Below are positions 36,630 to 47,640 of a DNA stretch of 64,000 nt, piece after piece. Made by a program: the position numbers and the translations under genes. The notes beneath the pieces were generated by a model that saw only the letters and a program-made list of their open reading frames with translations, was not told where the DNA came from and did no database searches. The stretch is from the NCBI RefSeq assembly GCF_018343775.1, contig NZ_CP074349.1:2780001-2844000 (forward strand), given 5' to 3'. This DNA is from Pseudomonas cichorii. Lineage in GTDB: Bacteria; Pseudomonadota; Gammaproteobacteria; Pseudomonadales; Pseudomonadaceae. The stretch's first letter is position 1; every line of letters begins with the position of its first letter.

Positions 36630-38057
36630 TCAATTGTCCAGCAACGAACGAATGATCCGCCCCAGGGTTTCCATGGCCTTTTCGGAGGCCGTGGTCCAGG
36701 GGCTGCCGTAGTTCAGGCGAATGCAGTTGCCAAAGCGTCGGGTTGGCGAAAAGATTGGCCCTGGCGCAATACTGATCCCCTGTGCCAACGCCACCTGGAA
36801 GACTTTCAGCGAGTCGAGCGGCTCCGGCAGTTCAACCCACAGAAAATAACCGCCCACCGGCTGACTGACCCTGGTCTGTGCCGGGAAGTATCGACCGATG
36901 GCACCCAGCATGGCTCGCTGTTGATCTTCCAGTGCATAGCGCAATTTGCGCAGATGCCGGTCGTAACCACCGTGTTGCAGATAGTCCGCAATGGCGGCCT
37001 GAGCGGGCATCGAAGCGCACAGTGATGTCATCAGTTTCAGGCGTTCGATTTTCTGCGCGTAGCGGCCAGCCGCCACCCAGCCGATCCGATAGCCTGGCGC
37101 CAGGCTTTTGGAAAACGAGCCGCAATGCATGACCAGCCCATCGGTATCGAAGGCTTTGGCCGGTTTCGGGGCCTGAGGACCGTAGTACAGCTCGGCGTAG
37201 GCATCATCCTCGATCAACGGCACCTGATGCTCGCGCAACAATTCCACCAATTCACGTTTGCGCGCTTCAGGGACCAGAGCGCCGGTCGGGTTCTGGAAAG
37301 TGGTCATGCACCAGCAGACTTTGATCGGATGGCGTTCCAGAGCCTGTTTCAAAACGCCCAGATCGATACCGTCACGGGGATGAGTCGGAATCTCCACAGC
37401 CTTGAGTTTCAGGCGCTCCAGCACTTGCAGGCAGGCGTAAAACGTCGGCGCTTCGATGGCCACCAGATCACCCGGCTCGGTGACGGCTTGCAGGCACAAA
37501 TTCAGGGCTTCCAGTGCGCCATTGGTAATCAGCAATTCCTCCATGGGCAACACCAGGCCATTGACCATGTAGCGCAAGGCGATCTGGCGGCGCAGTTGCG
37601 GATTGCCCGGCGACATGTCGGTGACCACCATGCGCGGGTCCATGTCACGGCTGGCGCTGGCCAGCGAACGGGAAAGGCGCGGCAACGGAAACAGCATCGG
37701 ACTGGGGAAGGCCGAGCCAAAGGGCACGGTATTGGGGTCCTTGATGGAGTCCAGCACTGAAAACACCAGCTCACTGACATCCACCTCGGTGGATTCATTG
37801 ACCTGGGTGCTGACCTGGGGCTCGCTGAACGGTTTGGGAGTATTGCCGACAATGCTGTTGACGAAATACCCGGAGCGAGCCCGTGCCCGAATCAACCCGC
37901 GACGTTCCAGCAGGTAATAGGCCTGGAACACGGTGGAAGGGCTGATGCCATGGGTCTGGCTCGCATAACGCACCGAAGGCACCCGCTGGTCCGGCCCTAA
38001 CACGCCACTGCGAATCAACTCGGCTACATCGTCGGCATACTTCTCGTAACGCTTCAT
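36630..38057 (-). CDS. MocR-family regulator (GntR HTH fused to a PLP aminotransferase-like domain)
   Basis: A 475-aa MocR protein. The GntR winged HTH occupies residues ~1-70 (RVPSVRYASQTHGISPSTVF), then an aminotransferase class I fold from ~100 with NPTGALVPEARKREL, the aspartate pair in LIEDDAYAELYYG and PLP lysine K317 in GSFSKSLAPGYRIGW. Such proteins are PLP-dependent transcription factors, for example for GABA, taurine or vitamin B6 genes. The intact lysine means PLP binding is expected. Upstream of its start lies a 100-bp gap and a REP pair. No obvious divergent target exists, so the regulon is unknown. Confidence 0.9.
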   Translation of the reverse strand: MKRYEKYADDVAELIRSGVLGPDQRVPSVRYASQTHGISPSTVFQAYYLLERRGLIRARARSGYFVNSIVGNTPKPFSEPQVSTQVNESTEVDVSELVFSVLDSIKDPNTVPFGSAFPSPMLFPLPRLSRSLASASRDMDPRMVVTDMSPGNPQLRRQIALRYMVNGLVLPMEELLITNGALEALNLCLQAVTEPGDLVAIEAPTFYACLQVLERLKLKAVEIPTHPRDGIDLGVLKQALERHPIKVCWCMTTFQNPTGALVPEARKRELVELLREHQVPLIEDDAYAELYYGPQAPKPAKAFDTDGLVMHCGSFSKSLAPGYRIGWVAAGRYAQKIERLKLMTSLCASMPAQAAIADYLQHGGYDRHLRKLRYALEDQQRAMLGAIGRYFPAQTRVSQPVGGYFLWVELPEPLDSLKVFQVALAQGISIAPGPIFSPTRRFGNCIRLNYGSPWTTASEKAMETLGRIIRSLLDN

Positions 38058-38159
38058 GGCATCACCGCTAATGAGGTAGCCGGACTATAAAGGCGAGGCT
38101 GTTTGCAGAACAGATGCAGGTTTGTGATTAAAAAGCAGATCAGATAAACGCCGTACAAG

Positions 38160-38234
38160 CGAATTCATTCGCGAAGAACCCGTACACCCGAAGAGTCATG
38201 TCATTTGAAATACCGTCTTGCGAATGAATTCGCG
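38160..38234. repeat. REP-type inverted pair
   Basis: GCGAATTCATTCGCGAAG (from 38160) and CTTGCGAATGAATTCGCGC (to 38236) face each other across about 42 bp. Same family as at 3320 and 47287. It lies between the MocR start and the DUF3203 stop. Confidence 0.8.
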
Positions 38235-38235
38235 C

Positions 38236-38457
38236 CTACTCTCTGACGGTGTGATGTCGCTTGTCCTGCGCACCTTGCACCGTCAACGCATCGGCATCCG
38301 CCTCGGTTATCGGTACGTGCTGTCCATCTATCAGCGCCTCGGACATATGGGTCGCATCGTTGGTCGTGATGATCACATCAGCCACGAGGCTGCGCAAAAT
38401 CCTATCGTGAAATGTCACGGAGCAGGATTGGTGAGCGCTATCGAATTCCAGTGTCAT
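38236..38457 (-). CDS. DUF3203 family protein
   Basis: A 73-aa protein, MTLEFDSAH... with ADVIITTNDATHMSEALIDG and VPITEADADALTVQGA, the pattern of the small pseudomonad family DUF3203, for which no function is known. ATG 38457 is chosen for AAGGAG 8 nt upstream; the 39 codons further up are not family-like. Monocistronic by appearance, ending against the REP pair. Confidence 0.75.
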   Translation of the reverse strand: MTLEFDSAHQSCSVTFHDRILRSLVADVIITTNDATHMSEALIDGQHVPITEADADALTVQGAQDKRHHTVRE

Positions 38458-38570
38458 GGCACAGCTCCTTGAGGTGTGCGTCAAAACTCTCAGACATTCA
38501 TGCCCTGCACATTGATTGGGGTCAGGGTTCGACGCAGGAGGTGTGCAGAGGCGCAACCTCCTGCTCCCGA

Positions 38571-38747
38571 TCATTGCGGCAAGTCGTCCATCACAATGAC
38601 AGGTGGCTCCTGCGGCGGTGGATCGCCCGCCGGTGGCTGAATCACCGGCGGCCTGGTCGGTGGCGGCTCTTCGGCGGGGGGCGGCACGGGCAGGGCGGGG
38701 TTATCGATATTCGGGTCCGGTGTTTCGGCAGGAATGGGGATATTCAT
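38571..38747 (-). CDS. Small proline-rich protein
   Basis: A 58-aa acidic, proline-rich protein (about one third proline, for example PVPPPAEEPPPTRPPVIQPP). ATG 38747 follows GAGGTGAA with good spacing. It has no signal peptide or membrane segment and is likely disordered. Similar tiny proline-rich proteins occur in pseudomonads without assigned function. It precedes DUF3203 by 113 bp on the same strand. Confidence 0.6.
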   Translation of the reverse strand: MNIPIPAETPDPNIDNPALPVPPPAEEPPPTRPPVIQPPAGDPPPQEPPVIVMDDLPQ

Positions 38748-38812
38748 GGTGTTCACCTCGATACCAGATAAGTGGCGTTCGTGATGTTTGACCGTCGGGG
38801 GCGGTCGGGAAT

Positions 38813-39007
38813 TCAGACTGTTTTGTTCTGGGGCGACAAGAGTGTGCGCTGAGTGGTTGTTTCGTCCTCTGTTGTATATGAGGCTGCTTGTGCTTCTCTC
38901 AGTTCTCTTAATACGCGCCATTGTGTCTCTGATGTACTGTCTTTAATGGCGCCTGGGTGTTGAATGTCAAAAAACAAAAGTTCGTAATCAAAGATTTTAA
39001 TTGGCAT
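38813..39007 (-). CDS. Hypothetical 64-residue protein
   Basis: ATG 39007 with GAAGG 7 nt upstream encodes MPIKIFDYELLFFDIQHPGA and a polar tail. The DNA here is distinctly AT-richer than the surroundings. I recognise no family. It may be real given its ribosome site, but the length leaves doubt. Confidence 0.4.
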   Translation of the reverse strand: MPIKIFDYELLFFDIQHPGAIKDSTSETQWRVLRELREAQAASYTTEDETTTQRTLLSPQNKTV

Positions 39008-39653
39008 GGCTTGCCTTCTTTGCGGGCTTGTAAAATGCGGCTTGCCTTGGCGGCATGCGTGCTGCCGGCTTTGGCTGGAGTGCACAGGATTAGTCTGGAT
39101 GTACGGCGTTTTTTATTTGTTTCATGCCTTCAGGTCAACATGATTGCGCGTGCCAGAATTTATAAGTTTTCTTTTGTGGAAACGTCTCACGTGTATTTAG
39201 GAGGTTTCTAAGTTGTTGCTGAATTTTATTCGGACTCCTTGATGGTTGTAAGATGTTTCCGTAAACCCAATCAACAGGCAGGGTCACACTCAATAAATAT
39301 CTGATTTGAGAAACTACGCACATTTATCTCCAAGCCGTCTCCCACCGCTTCAACTCTGCACACTTGACATACCTCCCAAAAAAAGCCGACAAACGGTCGT
39401 CCAGGTTTTGCTTTCCCTAGCCGCTCAGGCGTTATGCGCTGTGGAATGGCCCGGCCCTGAGCGAACAGATTCGTCTACGCTGAGGCTCGTTCTCAAACTT
39501 TTTGAACTTTGCCTGTACCGGCGGCTCGGAAAACCATGCGACAGATTCAGGCGAATCAGGACCGTCTTTTCCTGTGCGCACCGCATCGATACAAAACCTT
39601 TTTTCTGCATGGATTGCACAGGAGCGTCCCAGGGGCGTGAGGAGTGATGCTCG
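39008..39653. other. 646-bp AT-rich intergenic region upstream of glgE
   Basis: The left two thirds (to about 39400) are clearly AT-richer than the flanking genes and contain only short frames without good ribosome sites. The right part holds a candidate AlgU promoter at 39504. It probably contains the glgE regulatory region plus remnants of a transferred segment. Confidence 0.6.
39504..39530 (+). promoter_or_regulatory. Candidate AlgU (sigma-E/sigma-22) promoter for the glgE operon
   Basis: GAACTT (39504-39509) followed after 16 bp by TCGGA (39526-39530) matches the AlgU consensus GAACTT-N16/17-TCTGA with one change. A start near 39537 would give a ~117-nt leader before glgE. AlgU control fits the osmotic-stress role of trehalose genes in pseudomonads. 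Confidence 0.65.
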
Positions 39654-41684
<2,031 letters not shown>

Positions 41685-41701
41685 AGAGGCAGGAGCCCGT
41701 A

Positions 41702-44700
41702 ATGGCGAAGAAGAAAGCTACTAACGCCACATTCATCAACGACCCGCTGTGGTACAAGGACGCGGTGATCTATCAAGTTCACGTCAAGTCGTTCTTCGAC
41801 TCCAACAACGACGGTATCGGTGACTTTGCCGGCCTGATCGACAAGCTCGATTACATTGCCGAACTGGGCGTCAACACCATCTGGCTGTTGCCGTTCTATC
41901 CCTCGCCACGACGTGACGATGGCTACGACATTTCCGAATATCGCGATGTGCACAGCGATTACGGGACCATGGCTGATGCCAGGAAATTTATCGCTCAGGC
42001 TCACAAGCGTGGCTTGCGGGTCATCAGCGAGCTGGTCATCAATCACACCTCGGACCAGCATCCGTGGTTCCAGAAGGCGCGGCACTCCAAGCCCGGCTCC
42101 AAGGCTCGCGACTTTTATGTGTGGTCCGATACCGACCAGAAGTACGAAGGCACGCGGATCATCTTTCTGGACACGGAAAAGTCCAACTGGACCTGGGACC
42201 CGGTGGCCGGTCAGTACTTCTGGCACCGTTTCTACTCCCACCAGCCGGACCTGAACTTCGACAACCCCCAGGTGATGGATGCCGTGCTGGACGTCATGCG
42301 CTTCTGGCTGGACCTGGGAATCGATGGCCTGCGTCTGGATGCCATTCCTTATCTGATCGAACGGGATGGCACCAACAACGAGAACCTGCCCGAGACTCAT
42401 CAGGTCCTCAAGCGTATCCGCGCCGAGATCGATGCCCATTATCCGGATCGCATGCTGCTGGCCGAAGCCAATCAATGGCCGGAGGACACGCAGCTGTATT
42501 TCGGTGATACCCATGGACCCAATGGCGATGAATGCCACATGGCGTTTCACTTCCCTTTGATGCCGCGCATGTACATGGCGCTGGCCCAGGAAGACCGTTT
42601 TCCGATCACTGACATTCTGCGCCAGACACCGGAAATTCCGGCCAACTGCCAGTGGGCGATTTTTCTGCGCAACCACGATGAGCTGACCCTGGAAATGGTC
42701 ACCGATCGTGAGCGGGACTATCTGTGGAATTACTACGCGGCCGACAAGCGTGCACGTATCAACCTGGGCATTCGTCGACGTCTGGCTCCGCTGGTGGAGC
42801 GTGACCGGCGTCGCGTCGAACTGCTCAACAGCATGCTGTTGTCCATGCCGGGTACGCCGACGCTGTATTACGGCGATGAAATCGGCATGGGTGACAACAT
42901 CTACCTGGGCGATCGCGACGGGGTTCGCACGCCGATGCAGTGGTCCATCGACCGCAATGGCGGTTTCTCCCGGGCCGATCCGGCCAGTCTGGTATTGCCG
43001 CCGCTGATGGACCCGCTGTACGGCTATCAGTCGGTCAACGTCGAAAGCCAGGAGAAAGACCCGCACTCCTTGCTGAACTGGAATCGCCGCATGCTGGCCG
43101 TACGCAAACAGCAGAAGGCCTTCGGGCGCGGCACCCTGAAAATGCTGTCGCCGTCCAATCGTCGCATCCTGGCCTACATTCGCGAATACACGGGGTCGGA
43201 TGGACATAACGAGATCATTTTGTGCGTAGCCAACGTGTCCAGTGCCGCCCAGGCCGCCGAGCTTGAGCTGTCGGCCCATGCGGGCACTGTTCCGGTGGAA
43301 ATGCTCGGCGGCAGTGCTTTCCCGCCGATCGGGCAACTGAGTTATCTGCTGACGCTGCCACCTTATGGTTTTTACTGGTTTCTTCTCGCCCCGGAGAATC
43401 AAATGCCCAGTTGGCACGTGGAACCTGCGCAAAGCATGCCGGACTTTCCCACGCTGGTACTCAAGAAGCGTCTTGAGGAGTTGCTCGACGAGCCGTTGCG
43501 CAGCACGATGGAAAGCACCTCCCTGGCGGTCTACCTGCCCAAGCGCCGCTGGTTTGCGGGCAAGGACAAGGCTATCGAGCAGGTCAATATCACCTATGCC
43601 GTTCGCTTCGGCGACCCGTCGCATCCGGTCCTGCTCAGTGAAATCGAGGTCACGGCCGGTGGCCAGCCTGAGCGCTATCAACTGCCTTTCGGGCTGCTGG
43701 CCGAAGACGACATCAGCAGTGCCTTGCCTCAGCAACTGGCGCTGGCCCGTGTACGACGTGGTCGACAAGTAGGTCTGATTACCGATGCCTTCACCTTGGA
43801 AACCTTTATCCGCGCAGTGATTCAGGGCATGCAGGATCAGACCGTACTGACCAGCAGCGAAGGCGAATTGCGTTTTGAAAACACCTCGGAGCTGGCTCCG
43901 CTGGGCTTGAGCGATGAGTCGGAGGTGCGTTACCTGTCCGCCGAGCAGTCCAACAGCTCGGTGGTGGTGGGCAGCAGTCTGGTGCTCAAGCTGATCCGCA
44001 AGGTCAGTGCTGGTATTCACCCGGAGCTGGAAATGGGCGCTTACCTGACCAATGCCGGTTATCGGAACATTTCGCCTTTGCTGGGTGCCGTGACCCGAGT
44101 CGGCAATGACGGACAACCGCACCTGTTGATGATTGCCCAGGGCTACCTGAGCAATCAGGGCGATGCCTGGGAGTGGACCCAGAACAACCTGGAGCGGGCG
44201 GTGCGCGATGCACTGGCGCATGGTGTGTCCGAGCAGGAGCAGCATTACAACGCATTGCTGGAACTGGCGGATTTCTCCGGTTATCTGGGGCAGCGGCTGG
44301 GAGAAATGCACCAGGTTCTGGCAACACCTACCGACAACCCGGACTTCGCGGTGCAAGTTACCAGCGCCAAGGACAGCCAGGCGTCGGCGAAAAGCGTCGG
44401 CGAACAGCTTGATCGTGCCCTGCAGTTGCTCGATCAGCGCAAGGATTCGCTGGGTGCCGATGATCAGCAACTGGTCAGCGACCTCATCGCCCGGCGCAAG
44501 TCCATCCAGAATCATGTGCAGGATCTGGCCAAACGCTCGGTGGGCGGTTTGCGCATGCGTGTCCACGGCGACCTGCACCTGGGCCAGGTATTGGTGGTCA
44601 AGGGCGATGCCTACCTGATCGACTTCGAGGGCGAACCTGCCCGCAGCCTGCCCGAGCGGCGCGCCAAACACAGCCCGTTCAAGGACGTCAGCGGCGTTTT

Positions 44701-45031
44701 GCGCTCTTTCGACTACGCTGCCGCCATGGCCGTGCGCAGCGCACAGAGCGTGGATACTTCCCAAGAGGCTGGCGTGGCCCGGCAGTCTGTGGCAGATACC
44801 TATCTGTCTCAGGCCCGCGAGTCTTTTCTGGGCGGATATCGCAAGGCAACCGCCGGTCTGGCCCATGAATGGAAAGACAAGACAGGGGAGAGCGCAGCGC
44901 TGGAATTGTTCACCCTGGAAAAAGCTGCTTATGAAGTGATCTACGAAGCCGAGAATCGTCCGAGTTGGTTGGCCGTGCCTTTGCAAGGTTTGCGTGGGTT
45001 GCTGGAATTATCCGATGGAGAAACCAAATGA
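41702..45031 (+). CDS. treS: Trehalose synthase / maltokinase fusion
   Basis: A 1109-aa bifunctional enzyme. Residues 1-~545 are TreS (GH13_16), isomerising trehalose and maltose: [36 protein letters not shown] (Asp near 211), [11 protein letters not shown] (Glu near 254) and [11 protein letters not shown]. Residues ~575-1109 are a maltokinase (Pep2/Mak) of the aminoglycoside-kinase fold, with [16 protein letters not shown] and the catalytic [14 protein letters not shown] (H954, D956) and [10 protein letters not shown]. It would turn trehalose into maltose and then maltose-1-phosphate for GlgE. ATG 41702 has AGGAG 6 nt upstream; the frame opens earlier inside glgE. Its stop overlaps the glgB start (ATGA). 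Confidence 0.96.
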   Translation: MAKKKATNATFINDPLWYKDAVIYQVHVKSFFDSNNDGIGDFAGLIDKLDYIAELGVNTIWLLPFYPSPRRDDGYDISEYRDVHSDYGTMADARKFIAQAHKRGLRVISELVINHTSDQHPWFQKARHSKPGSKARDFYVWSDTDQKYEGTRIIFLDTEKSNWTWDPVAGQYFWHRFYSHQPDLNFDNPQVMDAVLDVMRFWLDLGIDGLRLDAIPYLIERDGTNNENLPETHQVLKRIRAEIDAHYPDRMLLAEANQWPEDTQLYFGDTHGPNGDECHMAFHFPLMPRMYMALAQEDRFPITDILRQTPEIPANCQWAIFLRNHDELTLEMVTDRERDYLWNYYAADKRARINLGIRRRLAPLVERDRRRVELLNSMLLSMPGTPTLYYGDEIGMGDNIYLGDRDGVRTPMQWSIDRNGGFSRADPASLVLPPLMDPLYGYQSVNVESQEKDPHSLLNWNRRMLAVRKQQKAFGRGTLKMLSPSNRRILAYIREYTGSDGHNEIILCVANVSSAAQAAELELSAHAGTVPVEMLGGSAFPPIGQLSYLLTLPPYGFYWFLLAPENQMPSWHVEPAQSMPDFPTLVLKKRLEELLDEPLRSTMESTSLAVYLPKRRWFAGKDKAIEQVNITYAVRFGDPSHPVLLSEIEVTAGGQPERYQLPFGLLAEDDISSALPQQLALARVRRGRQVGLITDAFTLETFIRAVIQGMQDQTVLTSSEGELRFENTSELAPLGLSDESEVRYLSAEQSNSSVVVGSSLVLKLIRKVSAGIHPELEMGAYLTNAGYRNISPLLGAVTRVGNDGQPHLLMIAQGYLSNQGDAWEWTQNNLERAVRDALAHGVSEQEQHYNALLELADFSGYLGQRLGEMHQVLATPTDNPDFAVQVTSAKDSQASAKSVGEQLDRALQLLDQRKDSLGADDQQLVSDLIARRKSIQNHVQDLAKRSVGGLRMRVHGDLHLGQVLVVKGDAYLIDFEGEPARSLPERRAKHSPFKDVSGVLRSFDYAAAMAVRSAQSVDTSQEAGVARQSVADTYLSQARESFLGGYRKATAGLAHEWKDKTGESAALELFTLEKAAYEVIYEAENRPSWLAVPLQGLRGLLELSDGETK

Positions 45032-47259
45032 ATTTGCCTGACAAAATCGGCACGGGCCGCCAACCAATGCCCGCAGCCGTCGATATGGATGCGTTGATCC
45101 GTGCGGAGCACAGAGATCCCTTTTCCATTCTCGGGCCGCATGACGATGGCGCTCACGGGCAGTTCATCCGCGCGTATCTGCCGGGTGCCTTGAGTGTCCG
45201 GGTGCTTGCCCAGAATGACGGGCGGGATCTTGGTGAACTGCAGATGAGCGAAGTGCCGGGTTTTTTCGTCGGGCATTTCGAGCATGCACAGCCATACCTG
45301 TTGAAGATCAACTGGGCAGGCGGTGAACAGGTCACTGAAGATCCCTACAGCTTTGGTCCGTTGTTGGGTGAAATGGACCTCTACCTGTTTGCCGAAGGCA
45401 ATCACCGCGACCTGAGCAGTTGCCTGGGCGCACAGATCACCAACGTTGCGGGCATCGATGGCGTGCGCTTTGCGGTCTGGGCACCCAATGCCCGCCGGGT
45501 TTCGGTGGTAGGCAACTTCAATAACTGGGACGGACGTCGCCATCCGATGCGCCTGCGTCATCCCTCCGGTGTCTGGGAAGTGTTCGTGCCTCGCTTGCAG
45601 GCAGGCGAGGTCTACAAATACGAGATTCTGGGCAGCCAGGGCATTCTGCCCTTGAAGTGCGACCCGGTGGCTCTGGCAACCACCTTGCCGCCCGATACCG
45701 CATCAAAGGTCGCCAACCCCCTGCAATTCGACTGGCAGGACCATGACTGGCTGCATTCTCGTGGCGACCGCCACACCCAGGCGGCGCCATTGTCGATCTA
45801 CGAGCTGCATGCCGGGTCCTGGCAGATGGAGCAGAACGAAGATGGCACACAATGGCGGCAATACAACTGGCGTGAACTGGCTGACAGACTGATCCCTTAC
45901 GTCAAGGAACTGGGTTTCACCCACATCGAGCTGATGCCGATCATGGAGCACCCTTTCGGTGGCTCCTGGGGTTATCAATTGCTGGCGCAGTTCGCTCCTA
46001 CGGCGCGTTATGGTTCGCCCGAGGATTTTGCATTCTTCGTCAACGCCTGCCATCAGGCCGAAATCGGCGTGATCCTGGACTGGGTGCCTGCGCATTTCCC
46101 CACCGATACCCATGGCCTGGCCCAGTTCGACGGCACGGCGCTGTATGAATACGGCAACCCTCAGGAAGGCTTCCACCAGGATTGGGACACCCTGATCTAC
46201 AACCTCGGTCGCACCGAAGTGCATGGTTTCATGCTGGCCTCGGCGTTGCACTGGCTCAAGCACTTCCATATCGACGGCCTGCGGGTGGATGCTGTGGCGT
46301 CGATGCTGTATCGGGATTATTCGCGCAAGGCTGGCGAATGGGTGCCGAACCGTTTTGGCGGGCGTGAAAACCTCGAAGCCATCGACTTTCTGCGTCACCT
46401 CAACGATGTGGTCGCGATTGAAGCGCCGGGCACCATGGTGATTGCCGAGGAGTCCACGGCCTGGCCGGGCGTCACCCAGAACACCCAGCAGGGCGGGCTG
46501 GGGTTCTCCTATAAATGGAACATGGGCTGGATGCATGATTCGCTGCATTACATGCAGCAAGACCCGATTCACCGCGCCCACCACCATAACGAGCTGAGCT
46601 TTGGCCTGGTGTACGCCTGGTCGGAGCGTTTCATCCTGCCGATTTCCCATGATGAAGTGGTACACGGCAAGCACTCGCTGATCGACAAGATGCCGGGTGA
46701 TCGCTGGCAGAAATTCGCCAACCTGCGTGCCTACCTGACCTTCATGTGGACGCATCCGGGCAAGAAGCTACTGTTCATGGGCTGTGAGTTCGGCCAGTGG
46801 CGCGAGTGGAACCACGACGAGCAACTGGACTGGTACCTGCTGCAATATGCCGAGCATATCGGCGTGAAAAAGCTGGTATCGGACCTCAATCGTTTGTATC
46901 GCCAGGAAAAGGCCCTGCACGAGCGTGATGCCGAGCCGATGGGCTTCCAGTGGCTGATCGGTGACGATGCGGCCAACAGCGTGTTTGCGTGGCTGCGCTG
47001 GAGCAAGGAGGGCGAGCCGCTGCTGGTGGTCGCCAACATGACCCCGGTGCCTCGTGAGAGTTACTGCGTGGGCGTGCCTTTTGCCGGAACCTGGGTCGAG
47101 TTGCTCAACAGTGATGCTGAAACTTATGCCGGGTCGAATCTGGGCAATGGTGGTGGCGTTCATAGCGAAGACAGTCCGAGCCATGGCATGCCAGCTTCCG
47201 TTTCATTGAGCCTGCCGCCGCTGGCGGTGTTGATCCTCAAGCCCAAGGTCGAGGAATAG
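45028..47259 (+). CDS. glgB: 1,4-alpha-glucan branching enzyme
   Basis: A 743-aa GH13_9 branching enzyme that makes alpha-1,6 branches in the glucan from GlgE. Two N-terminal beta-sandwich domains (~20-220, with [20 protein letters not shown]) precede the barrel: [38 protein letters not shown] (nucleophile Asp ~420), [10 protein letters not shown] (acid/base Glu ~474) and [16 protein letters not shown]. Full length. ATG 45028 overlaps the treS stop. A canonical ADP-glucose route (glgC/glgA) is not in this window. Confidence 0.97.
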   Translation: MNLPDKIGTGRQPMPAAVDMDALIRAEHRDPFSILGPHDDGAHGQFIRAYLPGALSVRVLAQNDGRDLGELQMSEVPGFFVGHFEHAQPYLLKINWAGGEQVTEDPYSFGPLLGEMDLYLFAEGNHRDLSSCLGAQITNVAGIDGVRFAVWAPNARRVSVVGNFNNWDGRRHPMRLRHPSGVWEVFVPRLQAGEVYKYEILGSQGILPLKCDPVALATTLPPDTASKVANPLQFDWQDHDWLHSRGDRHTQAAPLSIYELHAGSWQMEQNEDGTQWRQYNWRELADRLIPYVKELGFTHIELMPIMEHPFGGSWGYQLLAQFAPTARYGSPEDFAFFVNACHQAEIGVILDWVPAHFPTDTHGLAQFDGTALYEYGNPQEGFHQDWDTLIYNLGRTEVHGFMLASALHWLKHFHIDGLRVDAVASMLYRDYSRKAGEWVPNRFGGRENLEAIDFLRHLNDVVAIEAPGTMVIAEESTAWPGVTQNTQQGGLGFSYKWNMGWMHDSLHYMQQDPIHRAHHHNELSFGLVYAWSERFILPISHDEVVHGKHSLIDKMPGDRWQKFANLRAYLTFMWTHPGKKLLFMGCEFGQWREWNHDEQLDWYLLQYAEHIGVKKLVSDLNRLYRQEKALHERDAEPMGFQWLIGDDAANSVFAWLRWSKEGEPLLVVANMTPVPRESYCVGVPFAGTWVELLNSDAETYAGSNLGNGGGVHSEDSPSHGMPASVSLSLPPLAVLILKPKVEE

Positions 47260-47286
47260 CGCGTCTGCGTAGGAGCAATCGGGCGG

Positions 47287-47363
47287 CGATCCGTTCATTC
47301 GCGAGAGACCGATACATCCGAAAAAATGTATCGTCTTAAATACCGCCTCGCGAATGAATTCGC
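47287..47363. repeat. REP-type inverted pair
   Basis: CCGTTCATTCGCGAGAG and CTCGCGAATGAATTCGC are inverted units about 43 bp apart, the same family as at 3320 and 38160. It follows the glgB stop by 28 bp and may stabilise or end that transcript. Confidence 0.8.
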
Positions 47364-47471
47364 TCTCATCAAAAAAGACGCAATACCATGAACTAGAACG
47401 TATTTTATGTAGGGTAAAAATGTTATCCGGCGTACATATCCATTATCGGCATGTGCTGGCCCTACTGGTTC

Positions 47472-47543
47472 CGCCTTTACGGCGGCCCCCTTTTGTTTCG
47501 GCAAAAGCTTTGGCCGAAACCAAAGTGACGCGCCGTAAAGGCG
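47472..47543. repeat. Nested double palindrome
   Basis: Outer arms CGCCTTTACGGCG (47472-47484) and CGCCGTAAAGGCG (47531-47543) are perfect reverse complements. Inside, GTTTCGGC (47495-47502) and GCCGAAAC (47513-47520) form a second hairpin. The outer arms are themselves partly palindromic. I recall this pattern as a dispersed pseudomonad repeat; no gene uses it here. It lies about 100 bp before the autotransporter stop. Confidence 0.75.
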
Positions 47544-47640
47544 CAAGGCGGCCTCAAGCCGAACCATGAATCTGGAAACACCTGCGCCTGTTTGCTGCGC
47601 GACAGAGCGACAGCGCGGCGCCGAGGCGGCGGGTGATCTC

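Noticed and set aside
39135..39323. 62-codon minus-strand frame in the AT-rich patch
   Set aside because: No ribosome site and no recognisable features; chance frame is likely in AT-rich DNA, although short secreted peptides cannot be excluded.
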